This document shows positions 1 through 8,462 of a stretch of DNA of 64,000 nucleotides, in pieces (within the stretch, counting starts at the first letter, position 1; each line of letters opens with the position of its first letter). The translations under genes and the position numbers were made by a program. The notes beneath the pieces are model-generated. The model made no database searches. It was not told the origin of the DNA and saw only the letters and a list, made by a program, of their open reading frames with translations. The DNA comes from an uncultured Methanosarcinales archaeon (GTDB lineage Archaea; Halobacteriota; Methanosarcinia; Methanotrichales; Methanotrichaceae), in assembly GCA_903871465.1 (NCBI GenBank), contig CAIQHB010000056.1:1-64000 (forward strand). Reading direction: 5' to 3'.

Positions 1-83
1 GCAGCTGCAAAACGCCTTGCTTGAATTGGATCTGCACCAGATAGCGCTTTTAAGAATGGTTCGTAATCTACTTCGCCGTCCAT
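1..83 (-). CDS. 5' end of an unidentified gene running off the window
   Basis: An open frame starts with ATG at 83 and stays open to the window edge (27 codons). The peptide begins MDGEVDYEPFLKALSGAD and is not enough to name a family. Support comes from the TATA-like element about 25 nt upstream at 105-112, which would give an almost leaderless transcript, as is common in archaea. Confidence 0.45.
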   Translation of the reverse strand, partial: MDGEVDYEPFLKALSGADPIQARRFAA

Positions 84-104
84 AATATGTAGATGACGTT
101 CTAC

Positions 105-112
105 AATATAAA
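105..112 (-). promoter_or_regulatory. TATA box of the left-edge gene
   Basis: Read on the minus strand this is TTTATATT, a good match to the archaeal TATA box, 22-29 nt before the ATG at 83. The spacing predicts initiation close to the start codon. Confidence 0.5.
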
Positions 113-193
113 TGTGTTCATTTTATTTTGCGTCAATCCCTTAGCTGACTAGCTTTGCCATTAGCATTTTGAGGCAGTTTAAAGTATGTAATA

Positions 194-445
194 TTAAAGG
201 TTCATCTGGTAATCCAATTCTTCAGTCTCTTTGGAGAATCCAGTGGTCTTCCTTGAAATGCGATTGTTATCCTGCCGTAGAGTGAGATTTTGCCGTTCGT
301 AGCTGGTTGAGATCAACTTGGGATGGATATCATTTCCAAAAACAATTTTCTTGACAATTTTTTTAAGACTAGATCCAGATCTCTCCGTTACGATTTGCCC
401 ATATTTTAATAACGCGCTTGATATCAATTTTTGGCGATCTGGGTC
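194..445 (-). pseudogene. C-terminal remnant of an IS1-like transposase
   Basis: The minus-strand frame contains the stretch SYERQNLTLRQDNNRISRKT followed by GFSKE. This closely resembles the C-terminal signature of IS1-type transposases common in archaea (ERQNLTLRQDNRR...RKTLGFSK). Upstream residues (KYGQIVTERSGSSLKKIVKK) also fit the family. The frame stops soon after the signature and has no N-terminal half, so the element is dead. It abuts a second transposase remnant on the opposite strand. Confidence 0.55.
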
Positions 446-504
446 GCACCCTCTTTCCAAATAGAGTCTGGGGACACTGGATGAAGAATAAAGAGCAATT
501 GGCA

Positions 505-1257
505 CCAAGGAAATTTGGACGCCCCAAGACCAGCCTGAGCGAAGCAGATAAGCACCTAATTCTTGAAATCATGCTGATTAGCATCAGCAAGAGCTTCGAC
601 GCAGTCGAAGCATCCTCAAAGAGCAAAATTCTGGAGCAAGACACCTCGAAACAGCAATCGAGCACAAATACGGCAGGCATATACCCCACAATGCTATCCA
701 TCAGATATCAACGAGATCACAGCATGAGCCTTGTGCACCTCGAAGGGCACACCAGCAAAATCAACCGCAAAGAAGTCTGGGTCGTCCTCGACGATAGCTC
801 GCGATTTATTCTTGCAGGTGGGGAATTTGCTGTAGCGACTGCCGAGATAAACATCGGGTTAGTTAGAAAGGTGTTGAAGGATTATAGCAAGGTTCGAGGA
901 ATCAGAGAAGTTGTTACAGATCATGGTACGAAATTTTTCGCCAACAGGTTGGATAAAAACGGTGAATCTGCGAGCTCATTTGACGTTTTTCTGGCCAAAA
1001 ATGGAATCGCTCATATTTTGGCCGGCGTGAGACATCCTCAGACCAAATGGGAAAATCGAGAAATGATATCATACCTATTAGAAAAGCAGAAGATCATTTG
1101 ACGATTTTGACCAATTTTTGGATTGGTACAATTCGACTCGCTATCACGAAAGTCTCGATGAAAAACACTATCTACAGACTCAGGAAGATGCTTTTTGGTC
1201 AAGAACGCTCAAGAGTGCAATTTGAACCAGTTCCTTTTGAGAATCGAGAGAGAGCTT
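505..1257 (+). pseudogene. Degenerate IS481-type integrase/transposase
   Basis: The frame keeps an HTH-like N-terminal piece (RKFGRPKTSLSEAD) and an rve/DDE core with VVLDDSSRFILAGGEF, REVVTDHGTKF and HPQT. After about 1080 the reading frame shifts; the tail continues in another frame with DDFDQFLDWYNSTRYHESLD and ends near 1230-1257. The first catalytic aspartate, expected in a segment like LVHIDWH, reads LVHLEGH here, so the DDE triad is broken. A segment between the HTH part and the core is also scrambled. It is an inactive IS remnant, not a host gene. Confidence 0.75.
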
Positions 1258-1291
1258 AATGCGACCGAATAAACTTAAAGGAATGGCGGGG

Positions 1292-1299
1292 TATATAAA
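1292..1299 (+). promoter_or_regulatory. TATA box upstream of the marker-14 gene
   Basis: TATATAAA preceded by GGGG lies about 110 nt before the ATG at 1406. Initiation would fall near 1320 and leave an 85-nt leader. The box sits just beyond the end of the IS481 remnant. Confidence 0.45.
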
Positions 1300-1405
1300 T
1301 GCCAAACAGTAGGGACTATACAGACACGAAGAAACATTCAGAACTCTACACTTCCAACCCCGTTGACACAAAGCTTTAATGTCTCCCTGACCACTCCCCT
1401 AAGAT

Positions 1406-2926
1406 ATGAACCTCGGTCGCCTCTTCAAGTCCAAAACCACACCCCGTATTGCAGAAAGCCCGCCTGTCAACTACCTGGATCTCCGCTCCAAACCATACTA
1501 CATCGTGGCCTCTGTCGAGGTAGGCAATACTACTACTAAATGCATTCTCACCGCCACAGACTTGATTACAGGCAAGACCTACATCGTCGACAAGACTGTG
1601 AAGATGACCAGAGATGTGCGGCTTCCAAAGCCCGGCGAAGAGGTCTTCGCCCATACCATCAACGGCACACCCCTAACCAAAGAATCCATAGCGGAACTGG
1701 TGAAAAACACCCTTATCGAGAGCCACGATAAGGCCCGCCTGGATATCAAGACTGATCTGAACTTCGTGGTGCGCTCCACAGGCGTCGTGGCCGAGCTGGA
1801 TTCACCGGAACAGGTGGGGGCCTTTATTCAGGCCCTGGCAAAGGGCTGCCTTGATGCCGGAGTCCCTCCCAGGCTCATGACCCCGGCCATGAGCATCCAC
1901 AACATTCTCGATAAGTTCAAGCACTACACCATGATAGAGAAGGTGATCTTCATGGGCGCAGTAGCCTCATGCTTCCCACCGCAGGGATCTACCGGCGTCG
2001 AAGTCGTAGCCAATGAGATGGAAGGCGAGCTGGCCACGGCCGGCATAAAGGAAGGGAGCCGCTGGACGGATGTGGACTTTCGCAACCCCTGTCTCTCTAT
2101 GGACTTCGGCACCACTCTGGATGGCAGGGTGACGAGCGAGGAGCTGCCCTATGCCCACACCATTGGAAATCTTCTCGGCCTGGCCGGGGCCATCCCCGAT
2201 GCCGTGGTGCAGGGGACAGGGCTGGTAGACAAAAAAAATGGGGCAACACTGGACATATTTGATGCCAAAATTAAGCCCGAATACGGTATAGAGGCTCAAT
2301 CCTACGCGGATCAGATTGACGAACTGGTAATAATAGAGAAGGTCCCCCAGAGTCGCAATAAATACGGACTGGTGCCCGTCTGCCCGCAGGCTGCTGCCCT
2401 TAACAACGTCGTCCTCATAGGTTGCGATGTTGGAGTGAACGGCAGCGACCTGGAAAAGCTCTCCAAAATTGGTGCCGATATCCATGAATCCAGGAATTTG
2501 AAGACCCTTTTTGGCACTCTGGACCTGGTCATGGCCCGTGTGGCTCGGCGGCTGGTGAAGGTAGGAATTGATGAAGGCATAGTCACCGGAAATACGGCCA
2601 TAGGTGTCACAGGCCGGGCGGGAATCAGCGGCAGTAAGCCCCGACTGATCCTGGAAGAGATTGAGAAGCTCGGGCTCTATGACCTGCCGGAGAAGAATGT
2701 GGTCTTCGTGGACGATGGACTGGCCAGAGGTGCTGCAGTGATGGCACGCTGCATGAACTCCATGGGCACGCCCAAGAACCCCTTAGGCGGATTACGCAAA
2801 GGCCGGTGCATCCTCAAGAGCAGAATGGATTTCGAGACCCAGAAAGGAGGAGCCGCAGTGCCTCAACAAGCACATCCTGAGAAAGACACGCAGGCCTATT
2901 TTGTGGGAGGCCATAAGAGAGCGTAG
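1406..2926 (+). CDS. Methanogenesis marker protein 14
   Basis: This 506-residue protein matches what I know of methanogenesis marker protein 14, a family described as present only in methanogens. It has an ASKHA/actin-like ATPase character: a phosphate-1 type motif near residues 38-50 (VASVEVGNTTTKCILTATD) and glycine-rich segments such as ITGNTAIGVTGRAGISG and VFVDDGLARGAAVMAR in the C-terminal half. Relatives with this fold reactivate corrinoid or B12 proteins, but no substrate is established for this one. No strong ribosome-binding site precedes the ATG. The next gene starts on the base after the stop codon, implying translational coupling. The family call is confident; the biochemical role is unknown. 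Confidence 0.85.
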   Translation: MNLGRLFKSKTTPRIAESPPVNYLDLRSKPYYIVASVEVGNTTTKCILTATDLITGKTYIVDKTVKMTRDVRLPKPGEEVFAHTINGTPLTKESIAELVKNTLIESHDKARLDIKTDLNFVVRSTGVVAELDSPEQVGAFIQALAKGCLDAGVPPRLMTPAMSIHNILDKFKHYTMIEKVIFMGAVASCFPPQGSTGVEVVANEMEGELATAGIKEGSRWTDVDFRNPCLSMDFGTTLDGRVTSEELPYAHTIGNLLGLAGAIPDAVVQGTGLVDKKNGATLDIFDAKIKPEYGIEAQSYADQIDELVIIEKVPQSRNKYGLVPVCPQAAALNNVVLIGCDVGVNGSDLEKLSKIGADIHESRNLKTLFGTLDLVMARVARRLVKVGIDEGIVTGNTAIGVTGRAGISGSKPRLILEEIEKLGLYDLPEKNVVFVDDGLARGAAVMARCMNSMGTPKNPLGGLRKGRCILKSRMDFETQKGGAAVPQQAHPEKDTQAYFVGGHKRA

Positions 2927-3634
2927 ATGCCCACCAGAGATTGTCGCCTGTTGCCGCACGTTGGAGTGGAGATTCCTATATCACTCCTGGAGATCAAGCA
3001 GCGAGAAGAGAGGCTGTGGATCGCAATAGGTCCGATCAAACCCTCTGCCTTTCCGCCCTGCATCAAAAACATGATCCAAAAAGTTGCAGCCGATAAGGGC
3101 AGACACAGGATAGCCGCGATCCTGGCCTCATTCCTGGGCCAATCGGGCTGGGATAACGCCGAGGCAAAGTCGCTGTGGTCGGATGCCGTCGTCGTAGAAG
3201 AACGGATCTTTGCAGAATGGTTTGGGAAGATGCATTGCCCCAAATGTGAAACCATGCAGCGGCAGAGCAGAGGCTACCCGGACCTCGGCATTGCAGACCT
3301 GGGGCTCTGCCAGCCTGATGAAAAGTGCCGGGAATTTGTCGGCCCCGTGGAGCACGCCGCAGATCTGGTAGCGGAAAAGGATTGGTCCAGAGGCTGTCAT
3401 AAGCACATCCGAACAATCTATCAGGCGCAAGTCTTTGACTGGGCGACGGGAAAATTCGGCGAGATCGAGCTGTATCTCGCCGAAAAGGATGAGCTGGAGG
3501 GCCTGCAAAAGGAGAAGAAAGAGAATGAGACACTGGTTTACACCCGCACAAAAATAAGGGGAAGGCTCCGTCCCAAGTTCCTCCTCAAAGAGATGGAGGG
3601 GCCGAGAAGGCGGTTGCTCTCCGAGTTCCTATAG
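2927..3634 (+). CDS. PriL-like iron-sulfur domain protein
   Basis: The 235-residue product resembles the C-terminal Fe-S domain of the archaeal/eukaryotic primase large subunit. It has FPPCIKNM at about residue 44, a following GRHRIAAILASFLGQ helix, then HCPKCETM and GLCQPDEKC. These place four or more cysteines as in the 4Fe-4S cluster of PriL. It lacks the PriL N-terminal domain and carries a charged C-terminal extension of about 90 residues. It starts immediately after the marker-14 stop codon, so the two are probably co-translated. Whether it acts in DNA priming or in methanogen cofactor biology cannot be told from sequence. Confidence 0.65.
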   Translation: MPTRDCRLLPHVGVEIPISLLEIKQREERLWIAIGPIKPSAFPPCIKNMIQKVAADKGRHRIAAILASFLGQSGWDNAEAKSLWSDAVVVEERIFAEWFGKMHCPKCETMQRQSRGYPDLGIADLGLCQPDEKCREFVGPVEHAADLVAEKDWSRGCHKHIRTIYQAQVFDWATGKFGEIELYLAEKDELEGLQKEKKENETLVYTRTKIRGRLRPKFLLKEMEGPRRRLLSEFL

Positions 3635-3642
3635 ATCGTATT

Positions 3643-4344
3643 TCATCCCAGGTTCTTGACAGCAGGAGCGTTGGTGGATGCACTCCCGGATGCTACGACA
3701 TTTATTCTCAAGACGTCATTGAAGTTTCCTGATCCTTGCAGGGACGAGGCAAATATATTTGCATTATAGACGCCTGCCGGGACCCGGGCGTTCCAGGATC
3801 CGGAATACTCATTCCCGGAGGATTTAACCAGATTCACCGTTCCAACATCGTTGCCTGCCGAGTTTTTAATGACAGCACCTGCTGTCAGCAAGGTCTCGCC
3901 TACTGGAGTTGTTGAGGCGTTATTTGCAATCCCTGTTTGGTTCTCCGACTGTGTCGAGCTGCTCACGGAAAAGATGGCAGTGATCTTAACAGGACTTCCT
4001 GAGTTCACAGAATCCGGGCTGGCATTGACGCTCATAAGATTGATGGCAGCCTCCGGAACACTTGCGGCCGCAGCAGGAGTGACAGCTACATTCGCATCAT
4101 TGCCGGTGGCCCCAGGGGTTGCCTTGGACGTTTTTTCGAACTGTGAAGTGGTCTCGCGCACTGCCCTTGGTCCAAATGCCTGGGGCACTTCGCTTATGGG
4201 CTTGCCTTCAAGAAAACTGCTTGCACTATAATTCCAATCCCCTTCTTGCATGCAGCTTGAACACAAGGCGGATGCGCTAAAAGCCAATGCCGTCATCGCC
4301 ATCAAGAAGGCGATGCAGACCAGAATTAATGTTGATTTTTTCAT
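3643..4344 (-). CDS. Secreted protein of unknown function
   Basis: The 233-residue protein begins with a clear signal peptide (MKKSTLILVCIAFLMAMTAL, then a small-residue cleavage region near residue 26). The mature part has a CSSC pair and is rich in Ala, Ser, Thr and Asn. From about residue 100 to the end it resembles a single beta-sandwich module (NASPDSVNSGSPVKITAIFS ... GVYNANIFASSLQGSGNF), of the kind seen in archaeal surface proteins. I do not recognise a family. It is convergent with the PriL-like gene, whose end is 8 nt away. Confidence 0.7.
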   Translation of the reverse strand: MKKSTLILVCIAFLMAMTALAFSASALCSSCMQEGDWNYSASSFLEGKPISEVPQAFGPRAVRETTSQFEKTSKATPGATGNDANVAVTPAAAASVPEAAINLMSVNASPDSVNSGSPVKITAIFSVSSSTQSENQTGIANNASTTPVGETLLTAGAVIKNSAGNDVGTVNLVKSSGNEYSGSWNARVPAGVYNANIFASSLQGSGNFNDVLRINVVASGSASTNAPAVKNLG

Positions 4345-4547
4345 ACCTTATCCTCATTGACAACTTACTGAACCGAGTGATTGCGAATTAACTATTTCAA
4401 GAGGCCGTTCGTGCTCTATTTATTTGATCCTGACGCTTGAGATGTAGGAGTTTTGCTGGCCTGATCCGACTATTTCTAGACGCCATGTAACGATAACAAC
4501 TAAAATGCAGTCCAATTTATAGTAGGAAAGGAGAAAATGGTAAAATC

Positions 4548-5216
4548 ATGAAATCTTTGCGAATTCTGGGTCTTGCCGATCTGCATGACCATATCGAGAG
4601 TCTTGACGGGCTGAAGGATCTTAATGCCGATCTCATCGTCTTTTGCGGCGATCTCCATAACGGCAGCCACAAAAAGGAGGCGATGCCAGTCGCCTCTGCC
4701 CTGGCTCGCCTCGGGCCACCCGTGCTGATAGTTCCCGGAAACATGGACCATAAAGATGTCGTACCCGACCTATGGACTGAAGCGGGTTTCATAATGCTGC
4801 ATCAAACCATCTTTCGGCATGAAGACTATGGCTTCCTGGGGCTGGGCGGAATGGTGGCGAGAGATCCTCGGCGACTGGGAGACCCCGCCAGGTATTACCA
4901 TCGTGATGAAGAGGTCTATCGGATCCTGGCTGCTGCATATCCGAAGATATCAGGGACAAAGTACAAGATAATCGTCGTGCATCAACCGCCCCTGGGAGCG
5001 CAGGACAGGCTCTACAACGGCGAAAGCTCAGGATCAGTCTGCCTGCGTCGCTTCATAGAAGAGTACCAGCCCAATCTCTTACTGTGCGGGCATATTCATG
5101 AGGATCGAGGAGAGTGCAGCATCGGTTCCACCAAGGTCGTAAATGTGGGAGAACTGCGAAGAGGATTTGCGGCCCTCATCGATCTCGGAGAGGATATAAG
5201 AGTCCATTGGATTTGA
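4548..5216 (+). CDS. Metallophosphoesterase
   Basis: This 222-residue protein has the calcineurin-like phosphoesterase motifs in order: LADLHDH (about 9-15), CGDLHNG (34-40), PGNMDH (63-68), VVHQPP (about 144) and CGHIHED (about 180). These supply the Asp/His/Asn ligands of a two-metal site. The substrate is unknown; cyclic nucleotides or other phosphodiesters are possible. The only strong Shine-Dalgarno (AAAGGAG) lies closer to an ATG at 4537 that opens a four-codon frame ending in TGA overlapping the real ATG (ATGA). A TATA-like TTTATAGT is at 4516-4523. Confidence 0.85.
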   Translation: MKSLRILGLADLHDHIESLDGLKDLNADLIVFCGDLHNGSHKKEAMPVASALARLGPPVLIVPGNMDHKDVVPDLWTEAGFIMLHQTIFRHEDYGFLGLGGMVARDPRRLGDPARYYHRDEEVYRILAAAYPKISGTKYKIIVVHQPPLGAQDRLYNGESSGSVCLRRFIEEYQPNLLLCGHIHEDRGECSIGSTKVVNVGELRRGFAALIDLGEDIRVHWI

Positions 5217-5261
5217 TGGATTTGTCCGAGATCTTCTGGAAGGCCGTCATACTTCTTGATA

Positions 5262-6047
5262 TTATTCAGCATCATTTTTCTGGGCCACAATGATGATGGA
5301 GTAGGAGCCATCGACGTCTTCGACACTGGGATAAGCAGCAACGTAAGAGAGCCACCGAATCATCTCAGCCGAATGCATTCCCGGCTCATCGGAAAGCTTC
5401 CGCTGGATGCGCTTGGCGTTTGTTAGCTGCTGCTCTCTTCGAAAGAGCGTTTTAGACCAGGACTGGCCCAGTCTATAGATCACCTGCATACCATTCCCCT
5501 GCACCAGCCGGGTGAGGGATGCAAAATTGAACCACTGCTTATGGGATTTGTTCCTGGGAAGGCCGGCGCTATCACCCGACTCAGAAAGGACGTTCGGAAC
5601 CGAGCATATGAAAAAGCCGCCCGGCCGCAGAAGTCTCTGAAACTGGTCTACAGCTCGATTGGGGTCAACAAGATGCTCAAGGGTCTCAAAGCTGACCACA
5701 GCATCGACCGATCCCTCGCTTATATGCAAAGACAAATTCCCTTCTTCCAGGTCGTTATGGAGAAATTGGATGTTGGGTCGATTGCACTTCTGTTTGGCCA
5801 GCTCCATCAGATCCGTGCTGCCATCAACTCCGAAAACCGTCCCGGCAACATTGCATAGCTCCAGCGCACCGTATCCCATGCCGCAGGAGATATCGGCTAC
5901 AACCTCCGGATTTTGTGTCCGGAGAAAGTCTGCCGCAAAGAGGTAGCGACCCAGGTACTCAGCCTTTCGCCAGAGGTTGGTGTCGTTGATGTCAAAGGGG
6001 TCGATCTGATCCAGACCGGTGCCGCTGTATGCAGAATATGATGACAA
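5262..6047 (-). CDS. Class I SAM-dependent methyltransferase
   Basis: The 261-residue protein has the class I methyltransferase fold. Motif I reads VADISCGMGYGALEL near residues 49-63, the acidic end of beta-2 is VFGVDGS, motif IV is VVSFETLEHL and the following element is LLRPGGFFICSVPN. The Gly-rich loop is altered (CGMGYG instead of GxGxG), within the range for functional enzymes. The N-terminus (DPFDINDTNLWRKAEYLGRY) is typical of small-molecule or sugar/lipid methyltransferases acting on surface glycans. The neighbours give no clue to the substrate. Confidence 0.75.
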   Translation of the reverse strand: MSSYSAYSGTGLDQIDPFDINDTNLWRKAEYLGRYLFAADFLRTQNPEVVADISCGMGYGALELCNVAGTVFGVDGSTDLMELAKQKCNRPNIQFLHNDLEEGNLSLHISEGSVDAVVSFETLEHLVDPNRAVDQFQRLLRPGGFFICSVPNVLSESGDSAGLPRNKSHKQWFNFASLTRLVQGNGMQVIYRLGQSWSKTLFRREQQLTNAKRIQRKLSDEPGMHSAEMIRWLSYVAAYPSVEDVDGSYSIIIVAQKNDAE

Positions 6048-6139
6048 TTTTCAGGCCTTCCGACAATCTCTTTTCCTTGGTGATGCTTTAAGCAATTAGA
6101 TGTGCGTTGAATCTTTCTTGGCAATAATGCATTTTAATC

Positions 6140-6460
6140 AAACTCCCGGACAATAAAACTTATCGTCTGGAATAATCCGGGAGAATGAATCGGAAGGGTA
6201 AGCAGCTCTTCGGCTTTGGCCACGAACTCCTTTCAGGACCTGCTGATCCTTCAGCTCTTTGGCAATCTGCCTGGCAACTTTCGCCTCGGCCTTGGTGGGG
6301 TGTTCTCCTCCATGAGCTGCTTGACAACGGCTTGGCCGCCGGATCCATCTTGGCGATAGCCTCTTTGGAGAGCGCATGGGCAGGATCGGCTTCTTCTAGA
6401 CTCTCGCCTCCATCCAGGACTCAACAGGCGAGGCATCAACTACCCCCCAGTCATGCCGAT
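6140..6460 (-). pseudogene. Frameshifted remnant of a small unknown gene
   Basis: Three minus-strand frames join into one plausible protein if single-base indels are allowed: EEADPAHALSKEAIAKMD, then VVKQLMEENTP, then KAEAKVARQIAKELKDQQVL, then EFVAKAEELLTLP. The joins fall near 6335, 6297 and 6240. The restored product is a helical, charged protein that I do not recognise. The pattern is that of a decaying gene beside the toxin-antitoxin pair. Confidence 0.45.
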
Positions 6461-6574
6461 TGAGGAAAGCAAATCTTGAGGCTTTAGAGGTGCTAGCTAT
6501 CAAGGCTATTAAATTGTGCAGGGATCTGATCTCTGCACATCGCTTCTCTCGAAGACGAATAAACCAATGCAAAG

Positions 6575-6583
6575 TTATACATA
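6575..6583 (+). promoter_or_regulatory. TATA-like box of the toxin-antitoxin pair
   Basis: TTATACATA lies 25-33 nt before the antitoxin ATG at 6608, and no Shine-Dalgarno is visible. A leaderless transcript is likely. Confidence 0.4.
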
Positions 6584-6607
6584 ACTCTCCCCCTGACATT
6601 ATAGCAT

Positions 6608-6859
6608 ATGAGTGAGATTGTCTTGCAAGTGCCGGATGATGCTCTGCTTGCCCTCAAGATGTCCCCTGACGAATTGGGAAAGGAGCTGAGGTTAGCTGCG
6701 GCAGTGAAGCTCTTTGAATTGGGCAGATTGTCATCTGGAGCGGCAGCTAGGCTGGCAGGGATGCCGAGAACGCTTTTCCTTACCAAGCTGGCTAACTATG
6801 GTGTTGATACTTTTCGCCTGACAGAGGAGGACCTCAAGGCGGAGGCGCATCTTGCCTGA
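6608..6859 (+). CDS. UPF0175-family antitoxin
   Basis: The 83-residue protein matches the UPF0175 family of small helix-turn-helix antitoxins. It opens with a strand (EIVLQVPDDALLALKMSPDE) followed by the helical KELRLAAAVKLFELGRLSSG and AAARLAGMPRTLFLTKLANY, the HTH core. It overlaps the next gene by 8 nt. Members pair with DUF3368 PIN-like toxins, exactly as here, and probably bind both the toxin and their own promoter. Confidence 0.85.
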   Translation: MSEIVLQVPDDALLALKMSPDELGKELRLAAAVKLFELGRLSSGAAARLAGMPRTLFLTKLANYGVDTFRLTEEDLKAEAHLA

Positions 6860-7337
6860 AGTCATCTGCAATACATCACCTTTGCAGTATCTGCATCAGA
6901 TAGGTCAATTGAGCATTATTCCCAATCTTGTCGGCTCTGTTATCGTTCCGCCAGCCGTTTTGGCCGAATTAGATGCTGGAACTGCAAAAGGATTGGACCT
7001 GCCACAACCAAGGAGTCTCAAATGGGTTCGGGTACAAGCACCTATCAGCGCCAAGGCCGCTTCCTTGATAACAGATCTTGGTCCTGGCGAGTCCCAGGTG
7101 CTGATGCTGGCCCTTGAAATGCCTGGAAGCATCGCCCTTCTGGATGATGCTCTGGCACGCCGTCTGGCCATCTCCAATGGAATACCTGTTAAGGGCACGC
7201 TGGGATTGCTTCTGGATGCAAAACGCTCGGGCCACCTTGCTACAGTGAGGCCGTCTCTTGATAGGCTCCAGGAGCTGGGCTTCCGCCTAGCTCAACAGAC
7301 GCGAGATGCCGTGCTGAAGCTGGCTGGAGAATTGTAG
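6852..7337 (+). CDS. DUF3368 PIN-like toxin
   Basis: The 161-residue protein belongs to the DUF3368 PIN-domain family. It begins PEVICNTSPLQYLHQIGQL with the first acidic/Asn metal site, continues with VPPAVLAELDAG, and has DLGPGESQVLMLAL with the central acidic residues and ALLDDALARRLA with the late aspartates. The start codon is TTG inside the antitoxin's last codons, so translation is coupled. A PIN fold implies an RNase, probably of tRNA or mRNA, neutralised by the UPF0175 partner. GTKG-type elements after the last acidic motif (VKGTLGLLLDAKRSG) fit the family. Confidence 0.85.
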   Translation: MPEVICNTSPLQYLHQIGQLSIIPNLVGSVIVPPAVLAELDAGTAKGLDLPQPRSLKWVRVQAPISAKAASLITDLGPGESQVLMLALEMPGSIALLDDALARRLAISNGIPVKGTLGLLLDAKRSGHLATVRPSLDRLQELGFRLAQQTRDAVLKLAGEL

Positions 7338-7680
7338 AATGCTCAGTTCCTGCCAAATCGAACTCATGGGACACGCACACCTCGCCCTGAGCATCAACGG
7401 TGTCTGGTTCTGCGATCATGAAAAGCCAAACGCATTCATGTACACCTGGGTTCGACAATATCGCCGGATTTCTGGCCTGCGGCATGCTCAACTGGGATAT
7501 GTCCTGCAGAGAGTCGGCATCCATCAGGATCTTTACGGTGCATGAAATCTGCCGCCTGCTGGGCAGCAATAAGAAGATCTGGATGTGAGATCCGTTAGCC
7601 CAGACCGTCTCCCGGCGCGACCTCCATCATACAATCAGTATGCGATCAGTATTTATCGATAAAGCCCGAGAATACAACCC
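7338..7680. other. Intergenic stretch without a confident gene
   Basis: I see no convincing gene here. A minus-strand frame reaching from 7569 into the toxin gene contains protein-like text (AEPDTVDAQGEVCVSHEF) but has no family match I know and overlaps the real toxin. It may be the remnant of a lost gene. The last 60 nt presumably hold the promoter of the flavoprotein gene at 7681. Confidence 0.4.
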
Positions 7681-8379
7681 ATGAAAGTTCTCGCCATAAA
7701 CGGTAGCCCTCATATGGGTGAGGGAAATACGGCCATGATCCTGAACCCCTTTCTGGAAGGCATGAAGGAAGCAAGGGCTGATGTGGATCTCTTTTACACG
7801 AGAAAGTTGAAGATAGGGCCCTGCAACGGAGATATGAGCTGCTGGTTTGTAAATCCGGGAACCTGCGGCCAGAAGGATGATATGCAGATGCTTCTTCCCA
7901 AGTTCAAAGAGGCGGATGTCATCGTCTGGGCAAGTCCTGTCTATTATTCAGGCGTGACGGGCCCACTCAAGAACCTGATGGATAGGCAGTTGCCGCTGCA
8001 TATGCAAGGAGAGATGGGGCCCAAGAGGCAAAAGATCGTTCTCGTCTCCACATGCGGCGCCTGGGAGCTATCCATGTTCGATCCGCTCCTGCTTCAAATG
8101 AATGCTCTTTACAGCAGGCCGGAGGGAAGCAGCGATTTTGCTGGAGCACTGCTCCGCCCCATGGCAGATGGCATGAAAGAGATGATAAAGGCAGGGGAGA
8201 CGAGGTTAGTGGAAGGCGTCTTCCGGGCGGCAAAAGAAGCCGGCCGCCAGCTCGCGAAAGAGGGCAAGATCTCCGAGGAACTCCAAAAGGAGGTAAGCCG
8301 AGAGCTGATGCCCAGAGATGCCTATTATAAAGCTGCTCAGATGATGATGGAGCAGGCGCAAAAGGCGACGAAGAAATAG
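7681..8379 (+). CDS. NADPH-dependent FMN reductase / flavodoxin-like protein
   Basis: The 232-residue protein starts with the flavodoxin-like FMN-binding motif MKVLAINGSPHMGEGNTAMI. It has the VIVWASPVYYSGVTGPLKNL segment that cradles the flavin ring. The family's cysteine cluster (C-x2-C-x2-C-x5-C in iron-sulfur flavoproteins) is reduced here to CNGDMSC and a later PGTCGQKDDM, so an Fe-S cluster is doubtful. The C-terminal 60 residues form an added helical tail. A role as a flavin/quinone or electron-transfer reductase is the family inference. Confidence 0.8.
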   Translation: MKVLAINGSPHMGEGNTAMILNPFLEGMKEARADVDLFYTRKLKIGPCNGDMSCWFVNPGTCGQKDDMQMLLPKFKEADVIVWASPVYYSGVTGPLKNLMDRQLPLHMQGEMGPKRQKIVLVSTCGAWELSMFDPLLLQMNALYSRPEGSSDFAGALLRPMADGMKEMIKAGETRLVEGVFRAAKEAGRQLAKEGKISEELQKEVSRELMPRDAYYKAAQMMMEQAQKATKK

Positions 8380-8462
8380 GCGATAAGGGAATTGGACGAT
8401 CAAGAACAGGATAATTATGAACGTCCTGCCCGCACCTCAAAAAAAAGCGGAAGACGATTTGG

